Part shown: positions 22,127-32,823 of the stretch, piece by piece | Layout of the letters: each line of letters opens with the position of its first letter | Numbering within the stretch: position 1 is the stretch's first letter | Source: Cristatella mucedo | Taxonomy: Eukaryota > Bryozoa > Phylactolaemata > Cristatellidae | Assembly: GCA_009760855.2 (NCBI GenBank) | Contig: WPIO01000021.1 | Coordinates: 5,326,001-5,390,000 of the forward strand | Length of the DNA: 64,000 bases | Reading direction: 5' to 3' | Made by a program: the position numbers and the translations under genes | Notes under the pieces: model-generated | What the model was told of the DNA's origin: nothing | What the model saw: only the letters and a program-made list of their open reading frames with translations | The model's database searches: none

Positions 22127-23553
22127 TTAAAAATATTTTCCATCATACACAAACACTCCTTTACTACAAGTAAAGTTAGCTCCATTACCATTAGATGTTA
22201 ATTCAGCACGATTCTCACAAATAGTCAAATAGTGAATCATAATTGTAGCAGCATCTTTGGGAATAGTACTATTGAATTCAATAGTTGCATCTAATCTTGA
22301 AGTTACTCTAAGAGGTTCATCAATGTATTGCAGATCAATAACATGAATGGGATAAAGAGATAACCACTCAGGATAAGTAACACCAACAGGTTCAGTTACT
22401 TCATTAGGACCAAGATATTGTTTTCTGAATGATACAAAATCCATATATTCCGGAGCACATTTTCCAATTTTAGGTGCGCTAGATCTTGGAACTGAAGGAT
22501 ATTGTTTAGATCCATTAGCAAGTAGAGAAAAATTTTTAATATCACATTGATTGTAAGTACAAGGATATCCTGTATAATCATTGTATTTATTGTAGTTTTG
22601 GGCTGCAGCAATTAACCATCCAACTTTATCAATTGTATTTTGAACAGATAGAGTTTTAGTGAATTTAGTTCCTTGATTTTAACTATTTATGGTAATATTT
22701 TCATAACGTCTAACTTTGTAGTTGTCTTATTTTCTTTGATTTTTTACTTGAGATATCAGCAAGTGATCTTTGAACACTTTCTTTAGAAACTACACATGGT
22801 ACCATAAGCCTTATTTTTGACAAAGCAATTTTAAAACTAGTCCAAACACCATTTCCATTAGCTAGAGCAGTACCTCTAATAGAGATAGCATTAGCTTGAT
22901 TTCCAATAAGACCTGTTGCACCAGTCATAATAGCATCATAATCAAATCCACCAACACGAGTCATTTCAAGTGCAAAAGGTATATTGTAATAGAATTTAAT
23001 TCATGTCAGCACAAAATCCAGAAATTCGTGAAAGAGGAAGTGCAATACTAAAAGTTCCAACACTACTTTCAAGCATATTGATTTTAAGAGCTCTTCTGTA
23101 AATAAAAAACCAATATTTGAAGTACTAGCTCCAGAAGCAGCAGGACTAGTATAAGTATTCCCAGAAGACAAATCATCCAATGAAGTTTCTTCATCCTTTT
23201 CCCAACCAGTTTCAAGACCTTTAGTTCTGTTATAATCATTTGGATAAGATAGAAGTCCCATTAATGTTGAAACACTTCCAACTCCTTCTTTTTAGTGAAA
23301 GACTTTCGATTTCATCTGTACCGAGTCTAATTCTCATACTACTAAACAACCAAGCACCAGCATTGTTAATAAGTCCGACAGCAAGATTTCGTTGGGGATC
23401 AATTAGACTATTAGGATAAGCAGAATCTGGTTCTTGTATTTGACCTTCAAGTAAAAGGTAAGCATTGGATAGAACATAACACGCTTGTTGTTTACCAGGA
23501 ACAATGAATGTAACTAGTTTACCAGCAATAGCATCAGTTTCATTTCCATTCAT
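22127..23553 (-). pseudogene. Polinton major capsid protein (double jelly-roll), broken
   Basis: The major capsid protein of Polintons builds the icosahedral shell. About 475 codons from ATG at 23553. Supporting features are the length, the position, the C-terminal block TYPEWLSLYPIHVIDLQ with VTSRLDATIEF and TIMIHYLTICENRAEL, and an earlier block GTFSIALPLSRISGFCAD that matches the Polinton capsid pattern as I know it. Breaks: frameshifts near 23291, 23080, 23005, 22725 and 22705, plus a stop near 22681. Most are losses of one A in an A-run. The family assignment rests on pattern and context; a structure-aware search would settle it. Confidence 0.75.
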
Positions 23554-23715
23554 TTGATAAAATATGACATATTAACTTTTAAGCTACACAAATACAACCA
23601 AACAGATTGTGGAAGGAGATCTCTAATCTTTCTAAAACTAATGCAAAAAAACAGATCTTGGAATGACAATGTAATTATTAATTTAATTTAAACGTTTTCT
23701 TTTCCATATATAGAA

Positions 23716-24213
23716 ATGTATAATAAAAAATGTGATGTACTTGAAAATTCTTCTGTTGTCATCCCAAAAGGGAAACCAGCACGTGTTCATATCGAAGAGA
23801 GAATTACTAAATATTCTAAACCTTACTTCAATGCATGGATCTATATCAGTGAAGATATGAGACCAGCACTTAAAAATGATTTAAATAGAGCAAGTATGAA
23901 ACTTGAATACAGTGGTTACGATTTGTCTCAACGATCAACTATTGGGGTAATAATTGATTTTGGTAGCAAACCAAGTATATTCTTCAATCAAAATAACAAA
24001 TAACTAAAGTTTAGTAGTATTGCTGATGTAATTCAAAAACTTGGTAATGACTTTGCTGTTAATGGTATTCTTGATGGAAGTTATGTAACTAAAGATAAAT
24101 ATAATTCTGAAGAGAGACTTAATACTAGATTAAAACTAGATCAAGTTAAAGTTTATAGTGATGTTAAACGAAGTGAATTCAATCCTGTAGATTATCAGAC
24201 ATACAAAAAATAA
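23716..24213 (+). pseudogene. Polinton conserved-looking protein of unknown role
   Basis: Family not recognised. 166 codons start with ATG two bases after TATATAG (23707-23713). The N-terminal part contains VVIPKGKPARVHIEER and YFNAWIYISEDMRPALKND, resembling a small beta-rich domain. The C-terminal part contains DFAVNGILDGSYVTKDKY. A single TAA at 24001 splits it, and no frameshift is needed. It is transcribed opposite to the capsid gene, from the gap between them. Confidence 0.55.
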
Positions 24214-24270
24214 ACAAAAACAAAAAAGACATTTGACAATAAACCATAAAATTAGATTAGTTAAATTTTT

Positions 24271-25090
24271 TTATATCTTTTTTCTAGTTATATCTAACAT
24301 CCTATCAACTATTCGTCTAGAATAATTCTTAATCTTATTGTGACTAGCAGGATTTGATACTTTATCTTTTAGAAGGTCAGTCGCAAATGAATCATTCAAC
24401 ATTCAACCAAGTCCTAGACCTAACTTTGCTTTTGCTGCCATGATCGCCGCCACTGTTTTCGCATCTTCACGTACATAAGAAGGCTGACGTGGATCAAGAG
24501 CAATACGAGCAGTGGACTCTGCAAGAACAAGATCAGATAAATTTCTTACCTCGGTTCGTCTAGGCTCTGACATTAAAGCTGTCTCAATATAATCATGATC
24601 ATGAATAAGTTCACGACTATCGAGATCATTGACCCCCTCATAACCTTCGTCCATCCTTTGAGTAAATTTTGTACCTGGCCCCAAATAACTAATATATTTA
24701 TATATATTTATTAAATATATTTATAATGTAATATATTTATTAGAAGTATTAAAATTTCCATTTAGAATAAATTCTGATTTTATACCTGACGGCAGTTTCA
24801 TATGCATTTCACGGTTTCCAGCAAGTTTGTTTATGAAATCTACTAATCAGCTGCCAACTTCTTTATTTTGTTTCAATTGCTTAAGACTAATATTAAGCTG
24901 CATTGCAATTCCTTTTGCTTTACATTTTTCAATTCTGTTTAGTTGAGTATTCGTAAAAAGAATTAGAACAGTTCCAGATAAGTCTTCATGTTTAAGTCTG
25001 ATTGAAACTGATTCTTTAGAGTTGTGTATTAGTTTTAGTTGTTGGTCTGATAGAGTTAGTTTTGTCTCAAGGCATTCCGTTTCTAAACAT
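24271..25090 (-). pseudogene. Polinton virion protein with core-like and phospholipase A2 domains
   Basis: The N-terminal half (about 25085-24740) reads LTLSDQQLKLIHNSKESVSI, LKHEDLSGTVLIL and KCKAKGIAMQLNISLKQLKQ, a pattern seen in adenovirus-core-like proteins of Polintons. The second half carries SYLGPGTKFTQRM and ELIHDHDYIETA: the calcium-binding GPG loop and the HDxxY catalytic His-Asp of parvovirus VP1-type PLA2, which in parvoviruses breaches endosomal membranes. Both halves are in the same frame, so they may form one polypeptide. Breaks: a one-base loss behind the ATG at 25090, TGA near 24845, TAA at about 24718 and TGA near 24403. Confidence 0.75.
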
Positions 25091-25117
25091 TTAAATAAAT
25101 AAAAAAGTATTTTTACG

Positions 25118-25276
25118 ATGGCTACTGAAAGAATTGTTGAATCTATTGTTGAATGTAATGAAATAATAGCAAAGTTACTTACTTGAGCAAATGAAATAAA
25201 ACAATTGATAGACGAATTACAATATCAATTAAGAATTAGAGAAAAAGGATTTGATTTAATTATTTTAAATAGTTGA
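25118..25276 (+). pseudogene. Polinton short helical ORF
   Basis: Family not recognised. 52 codons, MATERIVESIVECNE ... ANEIKQLIDELQYQLRIRE, predicted coiled-coil by heptad spacing. An in-frame TGA near 25183 interrupts it. The terminating TGA at 25274 lies just before the TATATAG of the HNH gene. Confidence 0.4.
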
Positions 25277-25291
25277 AAACACTATATAGAA

Positions 25292-25852
25292 ATGAATCAA
25301 GATGAAGTTACTGCATTGAGAGAACGTGTAAATGAGTTACTAGCATATAATCCTTATAGTGGTAACTTTAACTGGAAAGAAAATAGAAGAGGATCTGCAT
25401 TATTTGGAAGTGAGGCAGGTTCAATAAGCACAAATGGATATAGACAAATACAAATAGATGGGAAAAGATATCTTTCACACCGTTTAGTTTGGTTAATTGT
25501 TACCGGTAAATTTTTTTTGCAAGAGTTAGATCACATAGATAACAATAAGCAAAATAATTGTTTTACTAATTTACGTGAAGCAACTGCTAGTGAAAGCAAG
25601 AGAAATAGATTACAATATAAAAATAACACTTCTAATTTAATTGTTGTATGTTGGGATAACAAATTAAACAAATAAAGGGACTATATTCGAATAGATAAAC
25701 ATGTATATCACTTGGGATTGTTTGACAATGCAGAAGAAGCAGTAATTGTGAGGGACATCGAAGTAATACGCCTTCATTTAAATTTTGCTAGATTAAATTT
25801 CACATACACATTAACAGAGGAAAATAAAATAGTTAGATACACTGACTACTAG
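25292..25852 (+). pseudogene. Polinton AP2/HNH homing-type endonuclease
   Basis: An HNH nuclease of the phage type. It starts MNQDEVTALRERVNELL with YNPYSGNFNWKENRRG. The nuclease core is GYRQIQIDGKRYLSHRLVW ... LDHIDNNKQNNCFTNLREAT, with the His-Asn-His-type residues kept. The end (VYHLGLFDNAEEA) looks like an AP2 DNA-binding domain. A TAA at 25673 falls where the family usually has Trp. The start follows TATATAG by two bases. The stop overlaps the stop of the convergent gene on the other strand (25849-25852). It may be a selfish homing gene inside the virus. Confidence 0.85.
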
Positions 25853-26282
25853 TTCTTGCATCTGCGTTTTAAATCATCACGTAATTTTAGTATTTCTGGG
25901 TGTATTTCTTCTTGTGATTTACCTTGTGCAAACAGGTTCGCTAGAAGTATTGCACTTTTAGTTTTATAAATACAAGTTTTTTTCCACCAATTGTACTTGC
26001 TTCAACTCTTTTTATGTCTTTCTTCTAATCTTCACTATAGCTAACATCAGACTTGTCTACTAGTTTCTTTCCTTGTTTCAAGTAATCTAATCTGTTTTTT
26101 ACCTCCGAATGTTTTATTTTTTCACTTAGATCGACATCAATTCGACGATCCAATAAATCAATCATGTTTCTAATATCTACAATTGCATTCTTTAGCTGTT
26201 CACTCGGCAAACTAAGTGCATTAAGTCTTTCCTCGTGTGTTCTCATAGGTGGAGCTCTAGAAGTAAACATTGTTTCGTCCAC
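25849..26282 (-). pseudogene. Polinton protein C, unknown (helical)
   Basis: Family not recognised. It starts GTG (26282) or ATG (26270), overlapping the end of the gene upstream. Text includes HEERLNALSLPSEQLKNAIV and DIRNMIDLLDRRIDVDLSE, probably helical. A TAG at 26025 and one frameshift separate a C-terminal part (SQEEIHPEILKLRDDLKRR). Confidence 0.45.
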
Positions 26283-26609
26283 TATCTTTTTTTATTAGAC
26301 TTGCAACTGCAACTGTTATACTTACTGCTAATCCTACTGTTTCTATCACAATAGCAATACTAGAAATACTAGCTGGAGTTGCGGGCAATATTCCACCTGA
26401 CCTAACTTCTAAGGAATTCTCTTTCCAAGCTAAAGGATCAAGTCGCTCTGCACTCCAACCAACTTCTTCCCAAAAACATCAGATAGAAACTCATTGGGAT
26501 TTAAATACAAATCACTGCCTGACTGTTCTGCTTCAAGTAGTATTTCATTTATATAATAACCTAATTCTAATGATGCAACCATTTTTGTTAGTCCTTTTTG
26601 TTCTGCCAT
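26257..26609 (-). pseudogene. Polinton protein B, C-terminal membrane segment
   Basis: Family not recognised. ATG at 26609 (MAEQKGLTKMVASLELGYYI), a middle rich in acidic residues, and a hydrophobic C-terminus (ISSIAIVIETVGLAVSITVA) that would span a membrane once. One frameshift near 26470. Its start overlaps the end of protein A, and its end overlaps the start of protein C. Confidence 0.45.
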
Positions 26610-26930
26610 TGTTTAGTTTTCCAAAAGAATTGTCCGTGTTTTCCTGAAGCAATATCATCTACAATTTCTTTTATAAATAGGCCTAGATCTACTATCCCTG
26701 TAACACCAGATAGAAATCCCCCTAATGCTTTAGTAGCAGATCCAATAACTTTAAATGATTGTAATACTTTTGGAAAACTATCTTTGCTATTTTCTTTACG
26801 CTTGTAGTGACAGCTTCGTAGCAATTTTAGGTGCAACTTTTATCACTGCTTGTGAAGCAACTTCTTTGGTTGTACTAACACCTTCTTGAACGTCTCCAGC
26901 AACTCCTTTACCTTTTTATTCTTCATACAT
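26588..26930 (-). pseudogene. Polinton protein A, Gly-rich hydrophobic core
   Basis: Family not recognised. It starts at ATG 26930. Later text is SFKVIGSATKALGGFLSGV followed by GIVDLGLFIKEIVDDIASGK, an amphipathic or membrane-active looking stretch such as minor virion proteins have. A TAA at codon 5, and frameshifts near 26820 and 26785. It is the first of three overlapping genes A, B and C, which are probably co-transcribed. Confidence 0.45.
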
Positions 26931-26938
26931 TAAAAGTA

Positions 26939-27440
26939 ATGGAAAAGGTAAAAAAAAATAATGGAGTTTTTTATACTGATTTTAATGCGAATAAAAATAG
27001 AGTAAATAACTTAGGCTTTCATGTTAACGACGGTGATGCAATAAGATTAGATTATGCTCTTAGTACTAACTTTGGTAACAGTGTTGCTACTAATGTTACA
27101 GGAGAGTTGGCAAGTGTATCAATGTTAAGTAATTTACTACCGAAAAAAGATGCAAAAAGGATGTCACAACTTAATTGTAAGAATGTTATTGGTATATCAG
27201 GTAATTCTGCTGATGGGACTGTTTTTAGTGATCTAAGACCTTATAAAGTAATAAACTCTGGATTATTGAAAAGTATGATGCAAGTGTTTCAAGGTAAAGC
27301 TACTGCAAGCATAGATATGGGAAAAGAATATTATAAACTTAAAAGATTCTGATGTAGTAACAAAAGAATACGTTGATAATACTAAACAAGTAGGATTTAG
27401 ATATTTAGATATGTATTTACATTTTCTCATCCGAAAAGAA
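26939..27440 (+). pseudogene. Polinton fibre-like protein 2, 5' part (split by LINE)
   Basis: Begins with ATG 26939 and has fibre-type units: NANKNRVNNLGFHVNDGDAI and, after a frameshift near 27350, VVTKEYVDNTKQVGFRYLD. The unit grammar (N-x-V-N-N-L ... DA ... YVD) is the same as in fibre 1. The coding signal stops around 27430 where the LINE insertion begins; the continuation is at 30428. Confidence 0.7.
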
Positions 27441-27465
27441 GCTACCGATAGTGGTAGTAGTCTAA

Positions 27466-30427
27466 CGCCCACCAGGTATCCAAATCCTCAAGCGCTCAGC
27501 ACGCTCCCCCGCAAAAGTTTCGTTTCACAGTGAATCTCTTTAACTAAGTGGTCATCAGGCCAATTATAACTCCGGCGGTCCATCGTAACGTTTGTCTTTG
27601 TAATCCTTGCTAAATGTGCAATAAACTCCTAGTAATAAGGAGGGTACCAAATAATCATTCAGGTACCAAATAATCCAGGTACCAAATAATCCAGGTACCA
27701 AATCCTCCTTTATCTCAGATTTCTCCGATCTCATTTTGATTCTGTGTGCAAGAAATCGATCCTTCCTCGTTATGGGTGATATCAACGTTCACTTTGATAA
27801 CTTATCTGACGCTTTCAGCACCGAATTTCGTGCATTGACTGACTCATTGTCTCTGGTGGCTCATGTGCATGGCCCTACTCACATCAAGGGTCACACACTC
27901 GACCAGATTTTCTCATACAACTGCACTTTGTCATCACCAATTATCACCAAATCCTGCTTATCTGACCACATGCAAATCTCATTTAATCTACAGTGTGTGC
28001 CCACCTCCTCCTCTAAAATAACCTGTGAATAGTGTAACCTCAAGACTATTGACATCGATGCTGTCCGTGCGAGAATATCTGCTTCACCTCTGCTGCTCAG
28101 TCCTCCCTCCGATCTGTCATCATTGGTAGATAGCTACAACACGACACTAGCTGACACGCTCGACGAGTTTGCACCTCTGACAAAGCGCACTGTGCGCACC
28201 CGCCCAGACGGCCTATGGTTTACCACAGACATTAAACTAGCCAGGTCTACTAAGCGAAAGCTTGAATAAGCATTCAAAAGATCTGGACTGATTGTCCATC
28301 GACAGGCATATGAAGACTACTGTAGGTCGTACCTATCGATCCTAGCAAAAGCCAAGTCTAGCTTCTATAGAAACATTGTTGAATCACAGATGCACAATCC
28401 AAAAATGCGGATGTCGACGATCAACCATCTCCTCAACCGCTCCCAGATTAGCTCCTTACCTGATGATCCTTGTGATGATCTAGCCGATCTCTTCTCTCAA
28501 TTCTTTGTGCAGAAGATAGACAAGATCAGAGAGTCCATCCCTGCGATGAAAACCTCCCCACTAGAATGCTGTTCTCCGATTCCTGGCTGCAACTCAATGT
28601 CTACATTTAAGCAGGTTACTAGTGATCTAGTCCTGAGGTTCGTATTTCAATCAAACAAGACAACAAGTCCTCTGGACCCTGTTCCCACTGTCCTGCTCCT
28701 ACGTTGCATTGATCTGTTGCTGCCATGCATAACTGACATCGTTAATATGTCATTAGCCTCAGGTCAGGTCCCAGCACCTTTCAAAAAAGCTGTAGTCAGG
28801 CCATTTCTCAAGAAAGCAACACTAGACCAAGAGAACTTGAGCAACTACCGCCCAGTCTCCCTTCTACCATTCCTACCAAAGACACTGGAATGGGTCGTGG
28901 CAAACCAGCTGAACTCATATATCGAAACCTCACACCTTGCTAGTAAGTTCCAGTCTGGCTTTAGAGCTAATCACTCCACAGAGTCAGCATTACTTAGGGT
29001 ACGCAACGACCTACTTAGGAATGCAGACATGGGTAGAGTGTCTCTGCTTGTTTTGCTCGATCTTTCGGCAGCTTTTGATACCATCGATCACAAAGTTCTT
29101 CTAGAGCGCCTCTCATCTCGCCTGGGCATCACTGGCACTGCTCTGCAGTGGTTCAGGTCCTATCTCAGTGGGAGACTCCAGAGTATTGACGTGAATGGAC
29201 AAAGATCATCTGAGGTACCTCTGAAATATGGGGTACCACAGGGGTCCATGCTAGGTCCGGTTCATTACACGGTTTATACTCTGCCTCTTGCTGATGTGAT
29301 TGCCAAGCACAATCTAGGCTTTCACTTCTATGCGGATGACACTCAGTTGCACCTTTGCTCTTATCCCTACCAGCCTTCGAGCACCTCAAATTCTCTCAAC
29401 TCACTTGCTGCATGTATCATCCGCACATGGATGGCAGCAAATTTTCTAAAACTAAACGATGATAAAACTAACTTAGCAGTTATGGGCAAACCCAGTGTGA
29501 TTCAGAAATTGGAAAGGCTGAAGCTCAAAATTGGCGCTGCCAGCATGTCTCCAGTTGAATCAGATCGAAATATAGGTGTCATATTCCAAAGCGACCTCTC
29601 GTTAGACGACCACATCAGCTCCACAGTCAAATCTGCCCATGTTCAGCTTCATAACATTGCTAAAATATGGGCTTGTTTAGATAAGGATACCACGTCCAAG
29701 TTGGTCCGTGCATTCGTGACATCCCGTCTTGACTTCTGCAACTCACTGCTCGCTGGCCTACCGGCTTGTGCGATCAGGCGATTGTAGCTGGTGCAAAACT
29801 CTGCAGCTAGGCTTGTCTGTCGTGAGCGTCGCAGTTGCCACATTACTCCACTTCTCGCCGACCTGCACTGGCTACCAGTCAAGCAACGGATTGACTTCAA
29901 GGTTTTGTCGCTCACTTTTAGGTCACTTCATTATTTGACTCCAGCCTATTTCTCAGATCTACTACCCCATCAGGCCAAGTATCGTACCACCCGATTTTCG
30001 GAATCCAACCGTCTAGAAATACCTCGTACAAACCTCAAATCCATTGGAGACCGTGCATTTAGTTCGTATGCTCCCAAAGCCTGGAACTCCCTCCTGACTT
30101 GCGTCAGAACATCGCCTGACTTGACCACATTTAAAAAGAATTTAAAAACACATCTATTTAGGACAGCATTTAGTGGGTCCCTGTGATTCGTCCTTGATGT
30201 GCTTATGCGTGCTGACACTGTGCATGCTGCCACTAACCACATTTGCATGCTGACCCTGTGCATGTCACCCCTAACCATGTTATTCATTTTGTTTGTTTAT
30301 CAAGCATGACTTTACTAACCATTCAATGGCATTTCCCTTTGCAGCAAATGTAAAGCGCCTAGAAAGAGATTAAGTTCTCTGAGGGCGCTTTATCAAGTGC
30401 GTTAATATTATTTTTATTATTATTATA
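27466..30427 (+). mobile_element. L2/CR1-type LINE copy 2, inserted in the Polinton
   Basis: The most complete copy in the window. After a 5' region with four 16-17 bp repeats (aggtaccaaataatcc, about 27644-27705) come the end of the endonuclease (VMGDINVHFDNL, HTLDQIFSYN, SDHMQISF) and the reverse transcriptase (AAFDTIDHKVLLERLSSRL, KYGVPQGSMLGPVHYTVY, FYADDTQLHL). The C-terminal region runs to the stop at 30184, then a 3' UTR and ATT/T-rich tail to 30427. Stops at 28029, 28267 and 29788 (Gln in copy 1) kill it. The N-terminal endonuclease is missing. It is much closer in composition to the host than to the surrounding Polinton. Confidence 0.92.
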
Positions 30428-31079
30428 TTGATATGAACAATTACAGGTTAGTAGCTCTTGCTAAACCTATTAAACCCACTGATGCTGCAACGAAAGATTA
30501 CGCTGATATGAAATTAGATAAAACAGGTGGAACAATTGGAGGAAATTTAACTGTAAATGGAAGTATTACTGTTGTTGAACCTCCTACTGGTGATGATTAT
30601 GACTTTAGTGTACCAACTAATGCTTATATGGATGCAAACTTTCTTAATTTACATGGAGGAACTCCTAATTGAAATTTATATATGATGAATAACTTTATTA
30701 GAATTGTAAATTATCTTATGAATCCTAATGACGGTGTTAATCTTCCTTATCTGAATAGAATAACTGATGGAAATGTTGCAAAATTAATATTTTTAGGATA
30801 TGCAGATCCAAGTTTGCAAACAAATTCATATGGGAATATCTATCAAGCAAAATGGATTGATAATTAATCTAATAATATAACTCCTGGAGCTTTGTTTGTA
30901 ATTTCAACAGTATACCCAACACCAAATGGTTTACTAAAACAGCTTATTCCTCTTCTACCAACAGGAAGAGATAATTTTACCTTGCAATTATTTGGAAGTT
31001 TTAATCTTGATTCAAATAAAAAATTAATAACAGATTCACTAATTGTATGCACACAAGATCCTATTCCTCAAAAAATATA
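30428..31079 (+). pseudogene. Polinton fibre-like protein 2, 3' part
   Basis: Continues after the LINE with MNNYRLVALAKPIKPTDAAT followed by KDYAD, a classical fibre unit, and then GGTIGGNLTVNGSI. It ends in a C-terminal domain (TPGALFVISTVYPTPNG, NFTLQLFGSFNLDSNK). In-frame TGA at 30670 and TAA at 30866; no frameshift seen. Confidence 0.75.
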
Positions 31080-31110
31080 ACTTAAACTGTTTATATAGCA
31101 TTATATTAAA

Positions 31111-32393
31111 ATGCTTTCTAGAAAAGAATTAGAAATGAATGGAACTTTGAAATTTGATTCAAACAGAATAACAAATGTAAGAGAAACTGAAGATTTTTTA
31201 GAATCTGTTAATAAATCATTTGCTGATAACAATTATCTAAGAAAAGACTCAGACCAACATATAACTGGTAATTTATCTGCAAATTCAAAAAAGTACGTAA
31301 ATGTATTAGATCCTACCAATGGAAGTGATATTTCAACAAAAAATATCTTGATACAAAAGTTGATGTATATATTTCAAATGAAACAATAAATGGAAATTTA
31401 ACTGCTAACAAAATATATATTAATAAATCTGAGTCAACTTTTAATAATTATTTGCCGAGTAATATAATTCGTAATCACTATTTACATCATTTCTATTTAG
31501 CATGTAGAAATAATCCATATATTTCTAGATTTATTGGTCAAAATTCTTGTATTAAATATTATGGTAATTTAACTGTAAACAGCATAAAAACTATTGGCAT
31601 GCCAACGCAATCATTTTCTTCTTCTAGTGATAGAGCATTAATTTTATCTAAATTATCAAATGTTTACATAAAAAACCAATACACTCAAAATAGTAATAAA
31701 AATAAAAGATATTAATAGTGCAGTTTATAGGAATTTAATGTTATTGATAGTAACACTAAATATATAGTTTATGAAAGAAAATATATGGATTTATAATTTT
31801 TATTAAATGATGATAATAGACCAGAATAAACTATAAATTTTCAGAAGCAAGAATTTCTATAAGTATGAATAAACTATATGATGGTGATATTATAATTTTA
31901 AAATACAACTACAAATTTTATTCACCAAACTTTTATTCAACTAATTTACTTGGTATTAAACATTATTATGGTGTTGAGAATAATTATATGCTACTATTAA
32001 GTACTTTTTTAATTAATTTTAATATTGTTGATAAACCAAAAACAAAATTAATTTTACTTGATATTGTTTATCCTATTTTAAAATTATCAAAGTATTATAA
32101 CACCAAATGATGAGGATATTATTGAGATTTTATTAGTTAATGGAGTAAATTATTCAGATTCAAGATCAATTAATCTTATAGATCTTAATTTTGTTAATCA
32201 ATGTTATGTTCCCATTCGAGATGGTATTATTGGAGAAAATCCTGATACAAAAACATCTGATGATTCTTCACCTGATATTACATCTTCAGCACATTTTATA
32301 ACACCTGATACTTTAATCAGTGATCTTTCTGATCCTCCAGATTGGGCTGATGCAGTAACTGGTAGACCTCTTGGTGATCCTCCTGGTGATTAA
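31111..32393 (+). pseudogene. Polinton fibre-like protein 3
   Basis: ATG at 31111, 12 bases behind TATATAG (31092-31098). Fibre units are evident (MNGTLKFDSNRITNVRETED; SDQHITGNLSANSKKYVNVL; DPTNGSDISTK). The long C-terminal part is Asn/Tyr/Ile-rich, ending in an acidic Pro-rich tail (DDSSPDITSSAHF, RPLGDPPGD). Breaks: single-base changes near 31346, 31730, 31845 and 32103, and TAA at about 31792 and 31828. The stop overlaps that of the convergent gene at 32390. It directly follows fibre 2, so the pair may be a duplication. Confidence 0.7.
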
Positions 32394-32782
32394 ATCTTCC
32401 ATTCCATAGTCTCTTTAATCAACTCTTCTGGTAGATCACAACTCTTTCTTGCATCTATTTCTTTCTTTATTTGTTTAGTTAGTTCTATTTTTTGGGAACA
32501 TGCTTCAGACTTAATACTATTTATTTTTTCTATTTTTAAGTCTTTAAGGAACTCTTCGAAGATTGAACCGTCTCTAACTTTAGTGAATATACATGCAATC
32601 TCTGGTTCAGAGTGGTTGATTCTTGGTGCTTTAAATTATAATACTAGTTTTACAGCATCTAACAGTGTTGATCTAATGTCTTTAATTCTACACATTGGAT
32701 ATGAGCAGATTTTAAAGTTTGAATACTGTTGACCTTGTACTTCTTCAAGACAGTCTTTCTCTCTTGTTTCAACAGAAGCCAT
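32390..32782 (-). pseudogene. Polinton unknown protein, one internal stop
   Basis: Family not recognised. It starts MASVETREKDCLEEVQGQ and continues charged and helical (IFEEFLKDLKIEKINSIKSE). A TAA near 32636 is the only break. About 130 codons. Confidence 0.45.
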
Positions 32783-32823
32783 TTTCTATAATATTGTTTT
32801 TATTTTGTTTTAATTTAAATTAA

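Noticed and set aside
27644-27705. CRISPR-like short repeats
   Set aside because: Only four 16-17 bp units with no spacers of even length; a simple tandem repeat at the LINE 5' side.
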